Positions 1-10,850 of a stretch of DNA of 64,000 nucleotides are shown here, piece after piece. The stretch lies in the NCBI GenBank assembly GCA_003971905.1, contig RSEE01000149.1, positions 1-64,000 on the forward strand, in the 5' to 3' direction. The stretch is from Moniliella sp. 'wahieum' (lineage: Eukaryota > Basidiomycota > Moniliellomycetes > Moniliellales > Moniliellaceae). The notes beneath the pieces were generated by a model. That model did not search any database. It saw only the letters and a program-made list of their open reading frames with translations, and was not told the DNA's origin. Position 1 is the first letter of the stretch; each line of letters starts with the position of its first letter. Both the position numbers and the translations under genes were made by a program.

Positions 1-26
1 TAACCCTAACCCTAACCCTAACCCTA
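1..26 (+). repeat. Telomere, left chromosome end (TAACCC repeats)
   Basis: Four tandem TAACCC units plus a partial unit begin at base 1. This is the C-rich complement of TTAGGG, in the orientation expected at a left chromosome end. The short run then passes into a unique G-rich sequence, so the assembly reaches the telomere but probably truncates it. Confidence 0.95.
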
Positions 27-159
27 GGGGAGGGCCGAGGGTAGATAGCGAGCTACCCGAAGGGGAGAGAGTTATGCCGAGGCGATAGCTCGCTACGAAA
101 TCGTCCGCTCTATGCAGCATATGCCCTCCGTTTTCCATCCGACGCCCCGTTCAAAGTTA

Positions 160-222
160 CACCCACCCCACCCTAACCCTCACCCCCTCACCCACCCCAC
201 CCTAACCCTCACCCCCTCACCC
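160..222 (+). repeat. 29-bp subtelomeric tandem repeat, about two copies
   Basis: A 29-bp C-rich unit containing CCCTAACCCT occurs at 160-188 and again at 189-217, with a partial third copy. The core is telomere-like, so the unit may descend from degenerated telomere sequence. Confidence 0.85.
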
Positions 223-391
223 ACCACCATGCCTGACACACCCCCCGACACACCAAGACCAGGCGTCGCATCACAGTGAGAGTGGTAGGGGTGGATAGCT
301 ACAGCCTTGTACTACTCAAACTAACTCACTCCCGTGGTCTTCCAGTCAAAAGTTGTCTCAACCCTGAATGGGTGGGGTGGGCATGCCCTTG

Positions 392-760
392 TAACCCTAA
401 CCCTAGGTACGGAAGTGGTACGGAAGAAGTACGGAAGTGGTACGAAATGGGCACGGAAGTGGTACGGAAGCGGTACGGAAGAAGTACGGAAGTGGTACGA
501 AATGGGTACGGAAGTGGTACGGAAGTGGTACGGAAGAAGTGCAGAAGTGGTACGGAACGGGCACGGAAGTGGTACGGAAGAGGTACGGAAGAAGTACAGA
601 AGTGGTACGGAACGGGCACGGAAGTGGTACGAAAGAGGTACGGAAGAGGTACGGAAGTGGTACGGAAGAAGTACGGAACGGGCACGGTATGCCACGGAAT
701 CCAAACTACGGAATACTACGGAATACCACGGGAGGGGTACGGAATCACCGCGGAATACCT
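392..760 (+). repeat. Interstitial telomere motif and 12-bp minisatellite
   Basis: At 392-408 a short TAACCCTAACCCTA tract is followed directly by a minisatellite built on GGTACGGAAGTG / GGTACGGAAGAA variants (12-bp period), running to about 690 and decaying to about 760. Several frames on both strands stay open across it only because the period is a multiple of three and the unit has no stop. I see no reason to call a gene. The interval 761-1144 holds nothing recognisable. Confidence 0.85.
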
Positions 761-1144
761 GGAGCCTCGGATCAGTGAGGTTCAATCTATAGCCTAGAGT
801 GTGCATTATGTTACACAGTTGGTTCTTCAGTTGTAAACGGGCTCCGTACCATTGCTTTCTTCAAATTTCGAAACAGAATAATGAAGATTCATATATGACC
901 CTCTCTTTCACCGTGTGAGGCATCCAGATGCTCGCTTGACATGGTAAAAATGGAGAAACCCGCGGATACCACAGTGCCGGCATCCCACTTTGTTTCGGAT
1001 ACTTCAGGAACGCAGGAGCAGGAGGAGAGAAGTAGACACCCAAAAGAGGGGCTCTGGACGAACAGAGGCCCCAGAAAATCGACATTGGACTGCTTGATAG
1101 TTCAATGATTGTTCAGTGATTCTCATTTGCTTTCCTCTTGTGCT

Positions 1145-2810
1145 TTAGAAGGGGTTGGGCGCATCAATGTTGATCGACACCGCCTTAACCTGAACATAAC
1201 TTTCCAGACCGTATGCCGAGCCTTCACGGCCAATCCTGATGCCTTGTACCCACCAGCCGGCACTTGGGCCGACAAGGCGAGGTACGTGTTGATCCACACC
1301 GAGCCCGCCTCGAGGGAGTGGGCCGTCTTGAGCGCCTTGGAGATGTCGCGGGAAAATATGCCCGCGGCCAAGCCATACATGGAATCGTTGGCCTTGTGCA
1401 GCAGCTCGTCGTGATCCTTGAATTTGTGCACAACCACCACTGGACCAAAGATTTCCTCGCGATTGATCACCGAGTCCTCGGGGGTATCGACAAAGATAGT
1501 AGGCTCAATGAACCACCCGTTCAGCTTGCCCTTTCCAACGTACCGCTCTTCCGGCAAAGGATTGCCACCCGTCACCAGGCGCGCTTCGGCCTTGCCAATC
1601 TGAATGTACTTCATGACGCGGTCATATTGCACCTCGCTGATCTGCGGGCCGAGAAAGGTAGACGGGTCAAACGGGTCACCCACCTTGATGGCCTCAAACC
1701 TCGCCTTGAGGCCGGCGAGGAAAGGCTTATAAAGTTTCTCGGCCACATAGATCCGCGATCCGGCGCAGCAGGCCTGGCCCGTGTTGAAGGTGGCGCCCAA
1801 TGTGCACCATGAAAGCGCCTGTTCCAAATCGGCATCGTCCAGCACTACCACGGGGGATTTGCCACCCAGCTCCAAAGTTACCTTTTTGAGGTTGGTACTG
1901 GCGGCCGCTTGCATCACCATGCGTCCAACACGTGTGGAGCCGGTAAAAGACACCTTGTCAATGTCCATGTGCTCGGCAATCGCGCTACCCGCGCCTGGTC
2001 CGAGACCCGTGACAAGGTTGACCACGCCAGGAGGTAACCCAGCTTGGTGAATTAGCTCAAACAACCTGAGTGCCGACAAGGGCGTATTCTCCGCCGACTT
2101 GATCACCACCGTGTTGCCTGTCGCGAGGGCGGGGGCCAGCTTCCATGCTGTGAGCGTCAATGGGAAATTCCACGGTACGATGGCACCGCATACACCGACT
2201 GGTTCCAAACGGGCATACTGGAACAAGTGTGGGTTCTCCCCAGATAAGACTTGGCCCGTGTGCTTGTCGGCCCAGCCGGCAAAGTAGCGGAACGCCTCGA
2301 CGACTTGGGGGATATCAATTGCCTTGGCCAACGTCACTGGCTTACCGCCGTCGATCGCCTCAATCGCAGCCAACTCGTCCAAGTTCTCTTCGACCAGACG
2401 GACGAGTTTGGTGAGCATCGCAGCACGTTGGGGACCGGTTGTCTGCAAGCCCCAAGTCGTCTTGAATGCGCGACGGGCCGCCTTGACAGCCACATCAACG
2501 TCATCTTTATCGCCTTGGGCAACTCGGCAAGTAACGCCTTGGTGGCGGGGTTGTACACCTTGAGCTGCTCCCCGTCTTGGCAGAGACCCATTTCCCACTG
2601 GAGAGAGCGGGAGGGTGTGGTTAGAACAGATGATTTCCAAAAATGGTCCAGGGAAGCGGCAGCACTCATGAGAAGGTAGGGAGCAGAGTGTGGTACGTAC
2701 TCAATGTACAGACCGCCGCAGAAGCTGGACTTGGAGCCGTCGGGGAACGTGAGGTTAACAGTTGGCACAGGTGATGAGCTGTGAGGAAGAGTTTGCGCCG
2801 TAGAAGCCAT
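1145..2810 (-). CDS. NAD(P)-dependent aldehyde dehydrogenase (frame disrupted by indels)
   Basis: Class 1/2 aldehyde dehydrogenase, oxidising an aldehyde to a carboxylate. Visible family signatures are PWNFPL, the GSTRVG nucleotide-binding turn, the general-base region LELGGKSP and the catalytic cysteine in FNTGQACCAGSR. Exon 1 starts at 2810 (MASTAQTLPH) and ends ...LYI; an intron with a GTACGT donor and a CAG acceptor near 2600 joins it to DGKWVSA. Three single-base losses break the frame, at about 2580, 2522 and 1235. Reading across the last restores a normal family C-terminus, GIGREGSAYGLESYVQVK, ending with TAA at 1145. Length is about 500 residues, normal for the family. No organelle targeting peptide is obvious. 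The exact substrate cannot be told. Confidence 0.9.
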
Positions 2811-2895
2811 ATTGGAGAAGGAGGAGGTGGAAGAGGAAGAGGAAGAGCGATGGTAAGGATGTAAAACGGGGGAGGGGAGAAGGAAAGAGACGGGG

Positions 2896-2902
2896 TTATA
2901 TA
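2896..2902 (-). promoter_or_regulatory. TATA box of the aldehyde dehydrogenase gene
   Basis: On the minus strand TATATAA lies about 87 bases upstream of the ATG at 2810, a spacing close to that of the permease gene at 12149. CT-rich DNA lies between it and the start codon. Confidence 0.55.
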
Positions 2903-3441
2903 CGAGGCGCGCACACCCACTGCAAGATATATAGATTGGTTAATGGCCGAAGCCCATCCGCCGCACGGCAACAGTACAGAGACGAACGTGTGATGTCTGA
3001 CGGGGGGGGGCTTGCAGGGCACCATTGCCTACTGCAGCGCGAGCGAGACGAGTGTCAGCCACTTGTCCCATTAGGGCGTGTGCACAGAGACGGACAACAA
3101 ACGAGTGGGATGGCGGAGTTGGTTGGTTGTCGTCGCTGGGCCGCTGTGTACGAGACAGCTGAGGCCGCGGCAAAGCAAGGTCTCGCAAGTTGTTTTGCTG
3201 CCAAAAACGATGTGGAGGAATATTCCATGCTGCGGAGGATATGGATTGCAACCGACACCAGACTGCTGGTGCGTCTCGACGCCGAGCGCGAAGCGGCAAA
3301 ATTATAGGTGGATTACAAGAAGCACACGTGCTCACCTACAAAAACGTGGAGAGTAGCATCGATGATGAAAACTCTGGCAAAATGGCTGTCTTTGGGAGAA
3401 TGGCAGGACGACTCGCAAGGCGCGGGACAAGAAAGATAAAC

Positions 3442-3483
3442 AGTGACTAGTGACTAGTGACTAGTGACTAGTGACGCGTGACG
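3442..3483. repeat. Heptad odd-palindrome array, AGTGACT switching to CGTGACG
   Basis: Four exact AGTGACT units (3442-3469) are followed by AGTGACG and then CGTGACG in the same 7-bp register. Each unit is a 3-base arm, a free centre, and the reverse-complement arm. At the switch both outer bases change together, so the symmetry is kept. Confidence 0.9.
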
Positions 3484-3570
3484 AAGAGCAACTCCATCAC
3501 ACTTTGCTCCGGCCGCCGCCGCAGGAAGGGTGGGTCGAACATGTCTGCCCGGAAAAAGGCAGTTAAATAC

Positions 3571-3604
3571 GTTTAACGATAAACGTTAAACGTTAAACGT
3601 TAAC
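3571..3604. repeat. Heptad array, GTT-N-AAC type
   Basis: GTTTAAC, GATAAAC, GTTAAAC, GTTAAAC and a partial GTTAAC follow each other at exactly 7 bp. The arms GTT/AAC are those of the arrays at 39572 (centre C) and 55502 (centre T). Confidence 0.85.
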
Positions 3605-4417
3605 TGCGCTATGTATCTTCGTGCTGCCACACCGAAGGGCATCTGGTGGCGGCTAGGCCATCGACATCGATCATCTGGCTACTCAGACTGAGTATACCTT
3701 GTCGCGGTCTCACCTGCTAATCCTAGCGGGTGGGAGAGCCTCACCGAAGTCACTCCGCAGCATAGTCACTAGCTACACTACAGAGACGCTCCTCAGGCTC
3801 AGCGATGAGATTCATCCCTCATCGGCCTCATCCTTTGCGAAAAGAAGCACAAGGACCAACAGCAAGTGAAGCCTGTAGCGCCGTCGACGCGTCGAAGCGC
3901 GAACCGCAGTCAAATTAGGCAAGGTGGAGGTCCGAAAAGGAAAATCGGAGGTACACCTGAGCCACAGTATGTCGGCCATCACATGCACACAATACGTACC
4001 ATACACAGGAGGTCTCCGACGTTCAAGAAGACCAGTTGGGAAAAGGGAGAGTCTACGGAGCTTCCGGGAGAACAACGTTTTGCCCCCGTTGCCGGAACTG
4101 CGTTGATGCAGTTGATGGCTTGCCTCGATTACCATGAAAGCACAGGTAGGCAGACTACAGGACACTCTTGGGTGAGCTGGTGAACGGCAAAAGTGTGCTA
4201 CCCAACATAGGTGCCTGCGGTTTGCGGCGTGACGCGCGACATATGTAACACAACCACAGTCAGTTCCAGGCCTGCTCAGGCGCTCGGACCTTGAGGCAGC
4301 CCAACAAGTGCTAACCGCGCCGCGTTACGCAGCACTGGCTCTGCTCAGATCTGCCTCGGAACGGCCTGGTAGGCCTGGTGGCTCGTGCGCGTGGCGTGTG
4401 AAGCGTGACATGGGGCT

Positions 4418-4454
4418 TGTGTGACATGTGACATGTGACCACGTGACCATGTGC
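4418..4454. repeat. Heptad array, TGTGACA type
   Basis: TGTGACA repeats at 7 bp and then degrades into CACGTGACCATGTG, still rich in 6-bp palindromes (ACATGT, CACGTG). Confidence 0.75.
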
Positions 4455-4600
4455 CACCACGACTGGCCCGTGCCTGCAGCCACCGATCGCAGCCACCATC
4501 GGACAGCCCGGCAGTGTCGTTCCGGGTAGCCCCGTTCCGCCGCTGTTGCGCCCCAGGCTGCCTTGGCCGGCGTGCATCATCCCTCCCCCCACTGATAGGC

Positions 4601-6146
4601 ATGCCGTCCAAATCGCGCAAAGCCAAGCACGCCAACCGCGCCGGCCGCACACCCGCCCCAGGCCACGGCGTATCCACCATGTCCCAGCCGCCCACCCTCC
4701 CGAAGCATCCCGACAACGATGCCCCAACGCCACCCGTGTCCTGGACAGCAGCTCGGACGCCGACAGCTCCAAGGACGCCGCTGCCTCGGCGACACACTCC
4801 GCGCCCCTCTCGGCCGACGCAGTGGCTATCATTCACAACCTCGCCCAGATCGGCCTTTCACATCTGCTCGAGACCGTCTCTCAGTCCACGGCATTCCAGC
4901 CCGCAGCTGAAGCCGCCTTGGCCGCCTTGGCCGCGCTGACCGCCAAGGTCCAACAGCACGCGGAGGATGCAAGGGCCGATTCCCAGCAAGACACAGAGTC
5001 GATGTCCACGTTTGGCAAGGAACCTGCCTCTTCCCGTTCGTCCTTCGTCTCGCTCCATCACCGCATGACCGCCGCAGAAGGTCAGCTCGGCGTCTGGGCC
5101 GACGACGCATCTGCCCGGGCCGAGACTGCCTCCGCCGCGGATTCCCAAGATGACGTCTCCACTCAGCCCGCCCTCCCCAGGACCGAGCTGTAGCTCGAAC
5201 TCAACGAGCGTCTCAACGCCGTCGAACACCAGCTGGCCCAGCTCCAACTCAACGCGCCTCCGGTTCCCCCTCCTCCACCGCTGCTGCGGCCACCCCCGCC
5301 CCTCCAGCTGCCGCCGCAGCCACCCCGCGCCGTCCGCCCAGTCCGCCCAGTCCGCGCCGTCCGCCAAGTCCGCGCCGTCCACCCAGTCCGCGCCGTCCGT
5401 CCAGGCCAAACCCTCCACCCAGGCTGTACCCCGCTGCCCCGCAGGCCCACAAACCTGCCGTGACTACTCCCTGGGCACGTCATCCCGATGCTTCCCGGCC
5501 GTTGAGCCGATTCCCAACCTCGGTTATTTGAGCAACGGAGCCGCGCATCTGGTCGCGCCGGGTCCTTGGGTTGGCGCCCCTCCCTACGAGCCCACCCATC
5601 CCGTTCTTGCGCAGACCTGGACCGCATCTTCGGCGGCCCCATCAACACCACCTGGTGGGGTTATCGCGACTTGTTCTTCCGTGTCTGGGGCTGGCGTGGG
5701 GTGTGCGGTGACGCCAACCTGTCCAGGTTTGTCCTAGACAAACTGCCTGAAACATTCGTAACTTGTTCCTCTGCGACCCCCGTTTCACCCACATGGTCTT
5801 CTATGGTGACCTACCAGCTATATTGGAGCAGCTCGACCGTCATTTCGGCCGCCCTGTCACCCGCGACGAGTTCTATCTAGCCGTGTCGGACAAGTGGGCC
5901 ATCCGTCACGAAACGTACTTTTCATACGAAAGGCGGCACCTGGCCATCCTGCGTGCAATTGAGGGCTTCTGTAGTGACAGAGCGGCGGTCCGCTCTCTGA
6001 TCCAGGGCATACCGATGGTGGTGAGCTCCGAGCTGTGGAACGTGGACCTCCCGACCCCCGATGCGGTCAATAGAGCCGTCTACACGATTCTGTGTGAAAA
6101 CGGAAGCGAGCACACCGGTCACTATACCGTCTGGCCCGACACTTAA
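4601..6146 (+). pseudogene. Decayed gag-like retroelement or unknown protein relic
   Basis: An interrupted reading frame starts at ATG 4601 with a basic N-terminus (MPSKSRKAKHANRAG), runs through an Ala/Ser-rich part into a coiled-coil-like stretch (LELNERLNAVEHQLAQLQLN), then a long Pro/Arg-rich linker. It ends in a compact globular part near 5640-6146 (FVLDKLPETF, LEQLDRHFGRPVTRDEFYLA, YFSYERRHLAILRAIEGF) with stop TAA at 6144. The coiled-coil, proline linker and helical capsid-like domain resemble fungal LTR-retroelement Gag, but I cannot prove it and no pol follows. It carries an in-frame TAG at 5191-5193 as well as single-base shifts (for example a short C run near 4720), so unlike the host genes it has true nonsense decay. 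Confidence 0.4.
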
Positions 6147-6943
6147 CTGTGACAGCGCACTGCTCTGTCTGGTGCCAACGCGGTTCAGCTGGCGCCGTCC
6201 AGCTAACGATCCGATGAGTCGAGGGTGATTCTCCCATTGACGTTGGCTTTCCGCCGAGCTCCTTTCTGATGTGCAACAGGCCGTGAGAGAGCGCAGCACG
6301 GGTGGCTACACGAGCAGTACTCCTGTAGCAAGTTCCTCCGTCATGATACTAGTAGGCACAGTGCTTAATTCCCTTCACTACAATCCCGCAACAGGCTGCT
6401 CTCCTCCCGACTAGCAGCAATGCATTAACCCATATGACCCCACTGTAACAGCACAACGATCCGCGCCATAGAAAGCACCGTCCCGTGCGATCTGCAAAGG
6501 ACCCCACAGTGTCGCCCAGCCATTAGGACTAGGGTGGGGGACCACATGGCAATCCTGGGTGCCGTGGTCCTTTTTGTCCCCTTCTCCATCTCTCCGTTTG
6601 CACGCACCCAGCCCCCGGATATCACTCCCTTGAGTCCTCCGTTTCCGCCGCCAGCAGTAAGCAGCTGCACCCCATCGTACCTCCCGCCTTCGTGCCATCG
6701 TCTCGACCCTCCACCCCTCTTTGTCCAGAGGTACTCCTATCCACCCTTCCTACTAATAGCCTCACGCCTCCCTCCCGACCGCGCACCAACGGCGTATACT
6801 ATGGCGCCACCCTTCTTCCCTCGGCACTGCTCACTCCAGAATGTGAATACGTATGGTTACTCCCACCTAAGTGGTTGCTCTCCGTGAGTAGGGGTAGGTG
6901 CAACTACCTATCCTTCCTTACCTTTTAGCACAGTACCATAAAC
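6147..6943. other. Interval with no clear gene
   Basis: CT-rich, with short frames only. A stretch around 6600-6900 is proline- and serine-rich in two frames and could be further gag-relic sequence, but nothing is recognisable. Confidence 0.4.
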
Positions 6944-7958
6944 TCATTTCGACATGGCGGCCGGAACAATATCGACCACAATCGGGTCGCCGCCGTCCTC
7001 AATCGCGGCGTTTACCAGTGTTGTCCGTGCCTCTTGCTTACCCACCAGCGTTGTGGTCCACCCTCTCACTACTCGTGCCGCCAGTCCAGAAACAGAGGCC
7101 CAACTCGCTCCATCCTGTACAGCATCGTGCAGCCGCAGCGCCGGAAGCACGACGTCCCTGCGCCCGTGCGCGTCATGGATGTGGCCCCATACGGCTAGCC
7201 GCGGACGTACGCGTGCCAGCTCGGCGGCTAGGAAACGACAGCCAGTATGCTTTCCGTGTACTAGATCGAGGAGGCGGTGCGGAGGGCCGTGGGGGTGATA
7301 ACAATGTCAGACGAGTTCGGAATGGTGCCGGCCCAAACGTCGGTGATGGGAAGGTACTGGAAGGCAAAGTTGCCATACTGCGGGGTACGCGGGGAGCCGT
7401 AAATCTTTACAGGCACGGCCGAGTGCTCCAAACCAAGCGCGGTGGCAGGAATGACATCCAGTGTGATGGCGCTATCCTGTAAGTACGTGAGGTCGCCCCA
7501 GTCCAGTTCTTGTACAGGGCGCTGATCGCTAAACATGCCGGGGTTTTTGCGGCGGTAATCTTCGTCGAGCAGCAGATCGTGGTTGCCAGCAATGACCACT
7601 TTATGCTTGTGTGGCTGCTGCTTGAGCCAGTTCAGCTGGGCCTGCAGCTCGTCGAATGTGCCGCTCTGTGTCAAGTCGCCTGCATGAATGAGCAGGTCGC
7701 CAGCGGGAAGCACGGGCTGTTGGTTGTGCGTATCAGAGATACAGACGACGCGCACAAATGCGTCCCCAACCGAAAAAGCTGCAGGTACAGGTTGGGATGG
7801 TACATCGTTCTGCCCTGTGTTCCCGCCTGTCTCGCCCTGGGTGGCGGAGCGATGCGCTGGGTGGTGGGCCAACAACCACGAGGCGGCGCGGGCGCGCCGG
7901 CGGGGGGAGGGGGGGCGACTTCATGGCCACGCACAAAAAACGACGGTGATTCTTCCAT
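6944..7958 (-). CDS. Calcineurin-like metallophosphoesterase, MPPED/239AB-like
   Basis: Binuclear metal phosphoesterase. The motifs appear in family order: CISDTHN (metal site 1), HAGDLTQSG (site 2), AGNHD (site 3), then after the shift ITPHGPPHRLLD and VWGHIHDAHG (C-terminal metal histidines). The protein ends ...NAAIEDGGDPIVVDIVPAA with TGA at 6944. The likely start is ATG 7958 (MEESPSFFVRGHEV). One shift lies in the C/G runs near 7893-7915 and a second in the G5 run at 7291-7295; adding one base to that run restores the whole C-terminal third. Length is about 335 residues, suiting the family. The family includes cyclic-nucleotide and other phosphodiesterases; the substrate is unknown. Confidence 0.85.
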
Positions 7959-8076
7959 AATGGCACTGGAACGAGCTCCTGATGGATGGGTGGTATGGTG
8001 TGGGCGGCGGATGGGGTATGATATGTGAGGGGCGATAGGGGGCGTGGGTTTGGAGACGTTGCTCGGAGATGCTTCT

Positions 8077-8084
8077 CTTATATA
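8077..8084 (-). promoter_or_regulatory. TATA box of the metallophosphoesterase gene
   Basis: Minus-strand TATATAAG about 120 bases upstream of the ATG at 7958. Confidence 0.5.
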
Positions 8085-8602
8085 GAGGCCGGCTGGGTCC
8101 AATAGGCATCGTCTCCAAGTGGGTGGTGGGGTGTAGATGCGTAATGCGTAACGGCGGAGAGACAGAGGGGACATCAAAGGGAAGGCACCGGTGGGTGACG
8201 TGGCAGCAAAAGCATCAATATATCGTGAATTAAAGCGTATCGAGATACTGCGGACAGGGCCACACAGGAGAGGCACTTGTTTACGATGCCTGATCCCCCT
8301 GGGTCCGCAGCCAACCAACGCGGCCAGGGCGGTGGTGCAGTGGATGCGACGGTGCCCCGCCCATGTCCGAAAGTCAAAAAGTAGTACTATAGCAAACGCA
8401 GCGTTCTTCGCCAGCCAGCAACCAACAAGTCGCCACAACAAGCCATCTCGGCGCTCGGCAAAAAGCGTATACTAGAGAGAGCACCAAGCTTCTGTGTGCT
8501 GGTGGTGCGCTGCCAGCCACCCTCGGCGATTGTCAGCCTATCCATATCATCCGCTGTCCCGCCGAGCCACGGAGAAGGATGGTGTGGCGCAGTCGCCGCC
8601 TC

Positions 8603-9157
8603 TCATCTCTCGGCGAGACTGACAGGTATAATATACTGCCTAAGTAATTGGACTATTGCGCCTATACCAATGGCTCTATACCTGGTGTGAACTGCTTCAC
8701 ATGCGTATATCCCGCCACCGTCTATTTGGCTACACAATGTGTGCCTGTGGACCGTCAAGACGTGACGCGCTTGACGCCCTTTTGCCCTTACCCAACTGTT
8801 ATTGTTGCCCTCATCCCCTCTCTCAGGCCGGCTTTCGAGTGGCGCCGGGACCAGGGCGAGGTGGAGAAGGAAGCGATACTGGTAAGCCCGCTGTGCTCTT
8901 GAAGGAGCACAATAAAAGGATGGCCGCTTCTCGCTTACAACCGCTCGATGTGCTCCATGAAAATCGCAGAAGGGAAGCCTCCAGACTGATGCCAAAACCC
9001 GTCTCTGCCCACAGTCAACATGGATTGCTCTGATGCTAATGGGAATGTCAACGTCGTTAACGGCATGGAAATCTGGCCAAGCATAGACCCCATTCACATA
9101 TACGAACAATATGCCGGATGGCAAGAACTCCTTGAAGTTGGGGTATGTCCCTGGCAT
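8603..9157 (-). CDS. Unrecognised open frame, doubtful gene
   Basis: 184 uninterrupted codons from ATG 9157. The product is not recognised: no signal peptide, membrane segment or family motif stands out. Length alone is weak support in GC-rich DNA, and upstream frame sequence without an ATG continues the open character. It may be chance or a fragment of an older gene. Confidence 0.15.
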   Translation of the reverse strand: MPGTYPNFKEFLPSGILFVYVNGVYAWPDFHAVNDVDIPISIRAIHVDCGQRRVLASVWRLPFCDFHGAHRAVVSEKRPSFYCAPSRAQRAYQYRFLLHLALVPAPLESRPERGDEGNNNSWVRAKGRQARHVLTVHRHTLCSQIDGGGIYACEAVHTRYRAIGIGAIVQLLRQYIIPVSLAER

Positions 9158-10026
9158 CCTTCATCATGCACATGCCACGGGCGTTCTCGTCGGTTGGGTT
9201 TGTGTACATTAATGATGATACGAGGAGATCTCGTCAATTCCTGAGATCTCATTGTCCATATACGTGTACATGAACTTACATGATGTGGGTAGTATAAAGA
9301 GCGGCCGATGAAGAATCGCTCGGGAGTGTGTTGGGACCAACCCCAATTAGAAAAGCAGAGGTGTTGGGGGGGAATCGGTCACACGACGACGTATGGTGGT
9401 GGGTACATGCTATTTGTCTCTCTGCTTCCCCATCCAAACGAGGAAGCTGCCGACAGCGGAGGGACATAAAAGCGCATTGCTTATGTGGAGCTATAATGGT
9501 AATGAAGGGAGTGCTCCAGTGGACCTTTTCCTTAATAGCCTGTTATTCATTGAACTCAATTGTGGTCTATGGCGTAACCATATCATTGACCGAGTTTTAA
9601 AGTTGGGACAAAGAAACGCTGTGCCTAAACGCGTTGCTTATTTGTGCCAAGCGGGCCGATTAAGAAACCAGGGGAATCGCCAGCAGGTCTATACTAGGAT
9701 AACTTTTGGGTCTTATTGCTCACTTAGTACTTATACAAGTTTTCTTCCAGCGGATGGTAACATTTTCCCGGCCGATGTACCTTTAGTAACAGGGGGGGGG
9801 GGGTTATGCATTATGCATTTGGGTTCTTACCAGTTATGAGAGCGTGGGCTGTCTCGTCGATTTTATCGCTGTAGCACAGCCTGGCATGAGTGCATGAGGT
9901 GCAAGCGCTGCCCCGGCCCCAACCCCCCGCGTTGGCTCGTTCCTAGCGAACTTTAGTCTGTCAATAAATCACCTCAAACGGTTTGAACATTGGATGGCGC
10001 ATCTGCATCAGATCTCAGATTTTCAC

Positions 10027-10045
10027 GCATCATGCATCATGCATC
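10027..10045. repeat. Heptad array, CATCATG type
   Basis: GCATCAT repeats at 7 bp (10027-10033, 10034-10040, then partial). The odd palindrome is CAT-C-ATG and the junction palindrome ATGCAT. Confidence 0.8.
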
Positions 10046-10219
10046 GTGCTAGTACGCATCGTGCAAGTTGGCCAGCAAAGATGATGCGATACAGTCACAT
10101 GCCACGCACTGAAAAAGAGAGTCCGCCAGCGGCATTTAACAAAACAACTTGCTTGGCAGTCACCGGTTTCTCTCGTTGTGTTTCTCTCTCTCGAGCCTCT
10201 CCTTGGCCCGATCGGTCTA

Positions 10220-10240
10220 ATGCATCATGCATCATGCATT
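10220..10240. repeat. Heptad array, CATCATG type, second copy
   Basis: ATGCATC, ATGCATC, ATGCATT in exact 7-bp register; same unit as at 10027 and 57664. Confidence 0.8.
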
Positions 10241-10821
10241 TTGTCCCCCCTCTTTCCGCTTCCTGGCAAGCGCTGCACCAGCACCACAAAATCCGCAAGC
10301 AGAACAGGATAGGTCGCTGTGAGCGCTGGGATCATACGCGTCACGCTAGCCACTTGCCGTTTTCCCAGAGAGCGGCAGAGGGTCTAGGAAAGCAAGGCTT
10401 TTGATGCGCCCGTGTATTGGCCAGTGTGGTGATGGATTAATGCTTGGCTAGACCACGGAGTCTGGCCGCCTGTTGTCACTTGTCATCTAGTCACATGCCC
10501 CTGTCGCTCTTGTGCCTCGGGTGAGGCGGGAGGGAGACAGCGGGGCAGCATGGGTTGTCGCTTAACTGCTTGAGCCGCTAGCGCAAGCGCCTGCCTGTGC
10601 TACGGCGGGGATGGCTCCAGAGGGATGTGTGTTGGGGGTGGAGTTTTTCCTGGGACTGAGAACTGAGGTACTGGGTATTCAGACTGAGTTCGCAGACACC
10701 AGCGCGTCAGCCACTGGGCAGTACTCGTGTACCTGCATCGGCTGTCTCTGCGGACAGTCCCCCGTCCGGCGCGGGCAGAAGGTGAAGCTAAGACCATAAA
10801 GCCATCACTTGCAGCATGGGG

Positions 10822-10850
10822 TTGACGCGTGACGTGTGACGCATGACGCG
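10822..10850. repeat. TGACG half-sites at 7-bp spacing
   Basis: Four TGACG pentamers are spaced exactly 7 bp apart with varying two-base linkers (CG, TG, CA). TGACG is also the classic bZIP half-site. Similar runs occur near 53040 and 58171. Confidence 0.75.

Larger units (their letters stand above)
2903..4600. other. Gene-free interval with 7-bp palindromic arrays
   Basis: Short reading frames exist on both strands but none resembles a protein family or keeps coding character. The interval holds the arrays at 3442, 3571 and 4418 listed separately. Otherwise I see nothing. Confidence 0.5.

Noticed and set aside
321-806. Several overlapping long frames across 270-806 on both strands
   Set aside because: They are all produced by the stop-free 12-bp repeat and share no protein family; a tandem repeat explains them fully.
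1145-2810. Reading the broken host genes as pseudogenes or as using programmed frameshifting
   Set aside because: Each break is one base, usually in a homopolymer, at non-conserved places and without slippery-site or stem signals; essential valyl-tRNA synthetase is affected too. Sequencing error is simpler.
3442-3604. CRISPR-like array
   Set aside because: Units are 7 bp with no spacers, and the organism is a eukaryote.
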